From Mycobacterium sp. Aquia_216 (GTDB taxonomy: Bacteria > Actinomycetota > Actinomycetes > Mycobacteriales > Mycobacteriaceae), in the NCBI RefSeq assembly GCF_026723865.1, contig NZ_CP113529.1, positions 2,046,001 through 2,110,000 of the forward strand: a stretch of DNA of 64,000 nucleotides, written 5' to 3'. Position 1 is the first letter of the stretch, and every line of letters starts with the position of its first letter. The position numbers and the translations under genes were made by a program. This document shows positions 60,365 to 64,000 of the stretch, piece by piece. A model generated the notes under the pieces. That model was not told the origin of the DNA. It made no database searches and was given only the letters and a program-made list of their open reading frames with translations.

Positions 60365-60604
60365 ATGACCATCACCGTGTACACAAAGCCCGCGTGTGTG
60401 CAGTGCACCGCCACCTACAAGGCGTTGGACAAGCAGGGCATCACCTATGACACGGTCGACATCAGCCTGAACACCGAGGCGCGTGATTACGTGATGGCAT
60501 TGGGTTACCTACAGGCCCCCGTGGTGGTGACTGAAAACGAGCACTGGTCCGGCTTCCGGCCCGATCGCATCAAGGCGCTCGCCGGAGCCGCACTCAGCGC
60601 GTAA
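60365..60604 (+). CDS. nrdH: NrdH redoxin
   Basis: A 79-residue glutaredoxin-like protein with thioredoxin-like activity: TVYTKPACVQCTATYKALD has the CVQC redox pair at residues 11-14, and WSGFRPDRIKAL is the NrdH-specific C-terminal motif. It donates electrons to the class Ib reductase NrdE, itself reduced by thioredoxin reductase. GAGGAGGG lies nine bases before the ATG. First gene of nrdHIE; ortholog of Rv3053c. Confidence 0.97.
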   Translation: MTITVYTKPACVQCTATYKALDKQGITYDTVDISLNTEARDYVMALGYLQAPVVVTENEHWSGFRPDRIKALAGAALSA

Positions 60605-60639
60605 TGCAGTAGATGAGCAAGTAGGAAGGTTGCGGTGCC

Positions 60640-61149
60640 ATGGACATCACGCGGCGCAACCGGGGACGGATGAGTGACGACCCGCAGCGCCCGGCGGCGC
60701 CGGGCTTGCGATCGTCACTGGTCTATTTCTCTTCGGTGTCGGAGAACACCCACCGCTTCGTTCAGAAGCTGGGTGCTCCCGCCACCCGCATCCCGCTGCA
60801 TGGTCGTATCGAGGTCGACCAACCGTACGTATTGATATTGCCCACGTACGGCGGCGGCCGGGCGACGCCGGACATCGACAACGGTGGCTACGTCCCCAAG
60901 CAAGTCATCGCCTTTTTGAACAACGAGCACAACAGGTCGTTGATCCGCGGCGTCATCGCCGCGGGCAACAACAACTTCGGTGCCGAATTCGCCTACGCGG
61001 GCAACGTGATTTCCCGTAAGTGTGGCGTTCCCTACCTCTACCGCTTCGAACTGATGGGTACCCCGGACGACGTGGAAGCCGTTCGCGCGGGCTTGGAAGA
61101 ATTCTGGAAGGACCAGACGTGCCACCAACCGTCACTGCAGAGCCTGTAA
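60640..61149 (+). CDS. nrdI: NrdI flavodoxin
   Basis: A 169-residue flavodoxin-like protein that supplies oxidant for assembly of the Mn cofactor in NrdF. Core segments: [54 protein letters not shown] and [20 protein letters not shown]. Compared with M. tuberculosis NrdI (about 150 residues, starting MDIAGRSLVYFSS as I remember it) there is an extra 19-20 residue basic/proline insert between MDI and SLVYFSS. ATG 60640 keeps the MDI start; an ATG at 60670 would remove half the insert. Overlaps nrdE by 31 bases. Confidence 0.95.
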   Translation: MDITRRNRGRMSDDPQRPAAPGLRSSLVYFSSVSENTHRFVQKLGAPATRIPLHGRIEVDQPYVLILPTYGGGRATPDIDNGGYVPKQVIAFLNNEHNRSLIRGVIAAGNNNFGAEFAYAGNVISRKCGVPYLYRFELMGTPDDVEAVRAGLEEFWKDQTCHQPSLQSL

Positions 61150-63284
61150 CCACCGGAGCCCACGCGTTGCCGGGGGAGACGGACTACCACGCGCTCAACG
61201 CGATGCTGAATCTGTACGACGCCGACGGCAAGATTCAGTTCGACAAGGACCGCGAGGCCGCACATCAGTACTTCCTGCAGCACGTCAACCAGAACACGGT
61301 GTTCTTCCACAATCAGGACGAGAAGCTCGACTACCTGATCAAGGAGAACTACTACGAGCGCGAGGTGCTCGACCAGTATTCGCGCAACTTCGTCAAGACG
61401 CTGCTGGACCGGGCGTACGCCAAGAAGTTCCGGTTCCCGACCTTTCTCGGTGCGTTCAAGTACTACACCTCGTACACACTGAAGACGTTCGACGGCAAGC
61501 GCTACCTGGAGCGCTTCGAGGACCGCGTCGTCATGGTCGCGCTGACGCTGGCCTCCGGTGACACCACGCTGGCCGAGAAGCTGGTCGACGAGATCATCGA
61601 CGGCCGATTCCAGCCGGCCACCCCGACGTTCCTCAACTCGGGCAAGAAGCAGCGCGGCGAGCCGGTGAGCTGCTTTTTGCTGCGTATCGAAGACAACATG
61701 GAGTCCATCGGGCGCTCCATCAACTCCGCACTGCAGCTGTCCAAGCGCGGCGGCGGAGTTGCGTTGTTGCTGAGCAACATTCGTGAACACGGCGCGCCCA
61801 TCAAGAACATCGAGAACCAGAGCTCGGGCGTCATCCCGATCATGAAGCTGCTCGAGGACTCGTTCTCCTACGCCAACCAACTCGGTGCGCGTCAGGGTGC
61901 CGGCGCCGTGTACCTGCACGCGCACCACCCCGACATCTACCGGTTCCTGGACACCAAGCGCGAGAACGCCGACGAGAAGATCCGGATCAAGACGCTGAGC
62001 CTCGGCGTGGTGATTCCGGACATCACCTTCGAGTTGGCCAAGAAGAACGAGGACATGTACCTGTTCTCGCCGTACGACGTCGAGCGGGTCTACGGGGTGC
62101 CGTTCGCCGACATCTCGGTCACCGAGAAGTACTACGAGATGGTCGACGACGCGCGCATCCGCAAGACGAAGATCAAGGCGCGCGAATTCTTCCAGACGCT
62201 GGCCGAGCTGCAGTTCGAGTCGGGCTATCCGTACATCATGTACGAGGACACGGTGAATCGGGCCAACCCGATCGAGGGCAAGATCACCCACTCCAACCTG
62301 TGCTCGGAGATCCTGCAGGTCTCCACGCCGTCGCTGTTCAACGAGGACCTGTCGTATGCCAAAGTGGGCAAGGACATTTCGTGCAACCTCGGTTCGCTGA
62401 ACATCGCCAAGGCCATGGACTCGCCGGACTTCGCGCAGACCATTGAGGTGGCGATCCGTGCGCTGACCGCGGTGAGCGACCAGACGCACATCTGGTCGGT
62501 GCCCTCGATTGAGCAGGGCAACAACGCCTCTCACGCCATCGGCCTGGGGCAGATGAACTTGCACGGCTACCTGGCCCGCGAGCGCATCCGCTACGGCTCC
62601 GAAGAGGGCATCGACTTCACCAACATGTACTTCTACACCGTGCTCTATCACGCGCTGCGGGCATCGAATCGCATTGCGATCGAACGGGGTACGGCGTTCG
62701 GCGGGTTCGAGCGCTCCAAGTACAAGTCGGGAGAGTTCTTCGACAAGTACACCGAGCAGGCGTGGGAACCGGAAACGGAAGTTGTTCGCAACCTCTTCTC
62801 CAAGGCGGACATTCGCATCCCGACACAGGATGACTGGAAGCGGCTCAAGGAGTCGGTGCAGCAGCACGGCATCTACAACCAGAACCTGCAGGCCGTCCCG
62901 CCGACGGGATCGATCTCCTACATCAACCACTCGACCAGCTCGATCCACCCGGTGGCGAGCAAGATCGAGATCCGCAAGGAAGGCAAGATCGGCCGCGTCT
63001 ATTACCCGGCGCCGTATCTGACCAACGACAACCTGGAGTACTACCAGGACGCGTACGAGATCGGCTACGAGAAGATCATCGACACCTACGCGGCGGCCAC
63101 CCAGCACGTGGACCAGGGTCTGAGTCTGACGCTGTTCTTCAAGGACACCGCTACTACCCGTGATGTCAACAAGGCGCAGATCTACGCCTGGCGCAAGGGA
63201 ATCAAGACGCTGTACTACATCCGACTACGCCAGATGGCTTTGGAAGGAACCGAGGTCGAGGGGTGTGTCAGCTGCATGCTGTAA
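61119..63284 (+). CDS. nrdE: Class Ib ribonucleoside-diphosphate reductase alpha subunit
   Basis: A 721-residue NrdE. Landmarks: [20 protein letters not shown] with first active-site Cys in SCFLLR, the NLCSEI radical-Cys region, [11 protein letters not shown] with the second cysteine, [17 protein letters not shown] and the C-terminal redox pair CVSCML. No N-terminal ATP cone, as usual for class Ib. GTG 61119 has GGAAGG upstream and overlaps nrdI by 31 bases; conserved sequence begins strictly at [10 protein letters not shown]. It makes dNDPs with NrdF, encoded beyond this window. Ortholog of Rv3051c. Confidence 0.97.
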   Translation: MPPTVTAEPVTTGAHALPGETDYHALNAMLNLYDADGKIQFDKDREAAHQYFLQHVNQNTVFFHNQDEKLDYLIKENYYEREVLDQYSRNFVKTLLDRAYAKKFRFPTFLGAFKYYTSYTLKTFDGKRYLERFEDRVVMVALTLASGDTTLAEKLVDEIIDGRFQPATPTFLNSGKKQRGEPVSCFLLRIEDNMESIGRSINSALQLSKRGGGVALLLSNIREHGAPIKNIENQSSGVIPIMKLLEDSFSYANQLGARQGAGAVYLHAHHPDIYRFLDTKRENADEKIRIKTLSLGVVIPDITFELAKKNEDMYLFSPYDVERVYGVPFADISVTEKYYEMVDDARIRKTKIKAREFFQTLAELQFESGYPYIMYEDTVNRANPIEGKITHSNLCSEILQVSTPSLFNEDLSYAKVGKDISCNLGSLNIAKAMDSPDFAQTIEVAIRALTAVSDQTHIWSVPSIEQGNNASHAIGLGQMNLHGYLARERIRYGSEEGIDFTNMYFYTVLYHALRASNRIAIERGTAFGGFERSKYKSGEFFDKYTEQAWEPETEVVRNLFSKADIRIPTQDDWKRLKESVQQHGIYNQNLQAVPPTGSISYINHSTSSIHPVASKIEIRKEGKIGRVYYPAPYLTNDNLEYYQDAYEIGYEKIIDTYAAATQHVDQGLSLTLFFKDTATTRDVNKAQIYAWRKGIKTLYYIRLRQMALEGTEVEGCVSCML

Positions 63285-63341
63285 TGCCTGACGAGGAGTC
63301 TGCGCAGGTCAGCGCCTACAACGGGTAAGGTGCTTTAGGTG

Positions 63342-64000
63342 GTGAGAATGCCCCGACCGTCTAGACCCCACCCGAGCGTGAAGCCGGGGGCGAAGGTCGA
63401 CGCGCGCAGCGAACGCTGGCGTGAACACCGCAAGAAGGTTCGCGGCGAAATCGTCGAGGCGGCATTCCGCGCGATCGACCGCCTGGGGCCCGAGCTGAGC
63501 GTGCGGGAGATCGCCGAAGAGGCCGGCACCGCCAAGCCGAAGATCTATCGCCATTTCCACGACAAGTCCGACCTGTTCCAGGCGATCGGTGTGCAGCTGC
63601 GTGACATGCTGTGGGCGGCGATCTTCCCGTCGATCAACCTGGCCACCGACTCGGCCCGGGAGATCGTCCGGCGCAGTGTCGACGAGTACGTCACTCTCGT
63701 CGACAAGCATCCCAACGTGCTGCGCGTCTTCATTTCGGCGCGCTCCGGGGCGACCACCGAGTCGACGGTGCGCACCCTCAACGAGGGGCGTCAGATCACG
63801 TTGACCATGGCCGATATGTTCGACAACGAACTCAAGGACATGGAGCTCGACCACGCGGCGTTCGAACTGGCCGCGCATGCGGCCTTCGGATCGGCCGCCT
63901 CGTCCACCGAGTGGTGGTTGGGTCCCGAACCCGACAGCCCACGACGCATGCCGCGCGACCAGTTCGTCGCCCATCTGACCACGATCATGATGGGGGTCAT
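63342..64000 (+). CDS. TetR-family regulator (3' end cut by the window)
   Basis: About 219 residues are visible, the frame being open to the window end. N-terminal basic stretch (PRPSRPHPSVKPGAKVDARS) then HTH: KKVRGEIVEAAFRAIDRLGP, ELSVREIAEEAGTAKPKIYR and HFHDKSDLFQAIG; the ligand domain follows with a TEWWLGPEPDSPRRMPRDQF segment. Positional ortholog of Rv3050c (about 246 residues), which it strongly resembles from memory. GTG 63342 or ATG 63348 can be the start; it lies 57 bases after nrdE, possibly with its own promoter. Confidence 0.92.
   Translation, partial: MRMPRPSRPHPSVKPGAKVDARSERWREHRKKVRGEIVEAAFRAIDRLGPELSVREIAEEAGTAKPKIYRHFHDKSDLFQAIGVQLRDMLWAAIFPSINLATDSAREIVRRSVDEYVTLVDKHPNVLRVFISARSGATTESTVRTLNEGRQITLTMADMFDNELKDMELDHAAFELAAHAAFGSAASSTEWWLGPEPDSPRRMPRDQFVAHLTTIMMGV

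Noticed and set aside
61038..63107. A 689-codon open frame on the minus strand opposite nrdE
   Set aside because: It is the antisense shadow of a strongly conserved gene in high-GC DNA; no domain, no ribosome binding site.
1..64000. tRNA or rRNA genes, CRISPR arrays, integrases or transposases
   Set aside because: No clover-leaf T-arm with matching acceptor stem, no regularly spaced repeats and no transposase or integrase motifs were found by reading.

Overview
The window is high-GC chromosomal DNA from a slow-growing, non-tuberculous Mycobacterium. The reasons are a tandem of PPE genes (PPE-SVP subfamily), an MspA-type porin-like protein, many acyl-CoA dehydrogenase, SDR and TetR genes, and a block whose gene order I recognise from memory as M. 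tuberculosis Rv3050c to Rv3065. That block is present here in reverse: tetR, nrdE, nrdI, nrdH, an FMN reductase, tetR, dinP (dinB2), SDR, tetR, cyp136, a double GntR gene, fadE22, ligB and cstA, with mmr set apart. No rRNA, tRNA, CRISPR array or intact insertion sequence was seen.

Layout. 1-2170: end of a glycan-processing gene coupled to a GH130 glycosidase/phosphorylase. 2328-6458: three PPE genes with a DUF732 secreted protein among them, followed by a gene-free, partly AT-rich stretch to 7621. 7622-15084: DUF1295 membrane protein, PNPOx-like protein, small membrane protein, CitE-like lyase coupled to a DECR2-like SDR, a catalase remnant, an orphan HicB-like protein and glgP. 15331-22131: an MFS remnant, then an operon of MMPL transporter, type III PKS, ICMT-like methyltransferase and FAD oxidoreductase, opposite two tandem paralogous TetR genes. 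22182-41299: accessory material lying between mmr and cstA: C39-like secreted protein, mmr, DoxX, HD protein, SDR/kinase pair, beta-oxidation genes, an AraC gene opposite a four-gene catabolic operon, an SDR with a non-standard start, ppk2 and an Hsp70-like gene. 41339-51481: cstA, ligB, SDR, fadE22, a DUF35/thiolase-like pair and double GntR. 51482-54369: a small accessory segment with a MEDS/ATPase regulator, a family of tiny lipoprotein-like peptides, and a stand-alone LeuA regulatory domain preceded by an attenuator-like leader. 54388-64000: cyp136, regulators, dinP, FMN reductase, the nrdHIE operon with NrdR-like boxes, and a TetR gene cut by the window end.

Working together. The PKS operon (PKS III, methyltransferase, flavoprotein, lipid exporter) resembles srsABC-type phenolic-lipid loci with an exporter added. 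The 32.8-37.5 kb operon (flavin-dependent dehydrogenase/monooxygenase, hydrolase, CoA ligase, FMO-like flavoprotein) looks like an AraC-controlled catabolic pathway. nrdHIE form a class Ib ribonucleotide reductase system. At least four decayed genes (catalase, MFS, CaiB-type CoA transferase, cyclase C-terminus) sit in gaps, which suggests ongoing gene loss.

The most novel-looking parts are the 52.6-53.5 kb peptide family (one copy has a sigma-F-like promoter) and the leader/hairpin arrangement at 53657-53771. All homology statements come from reading motifs and from memory of families; no search was run.
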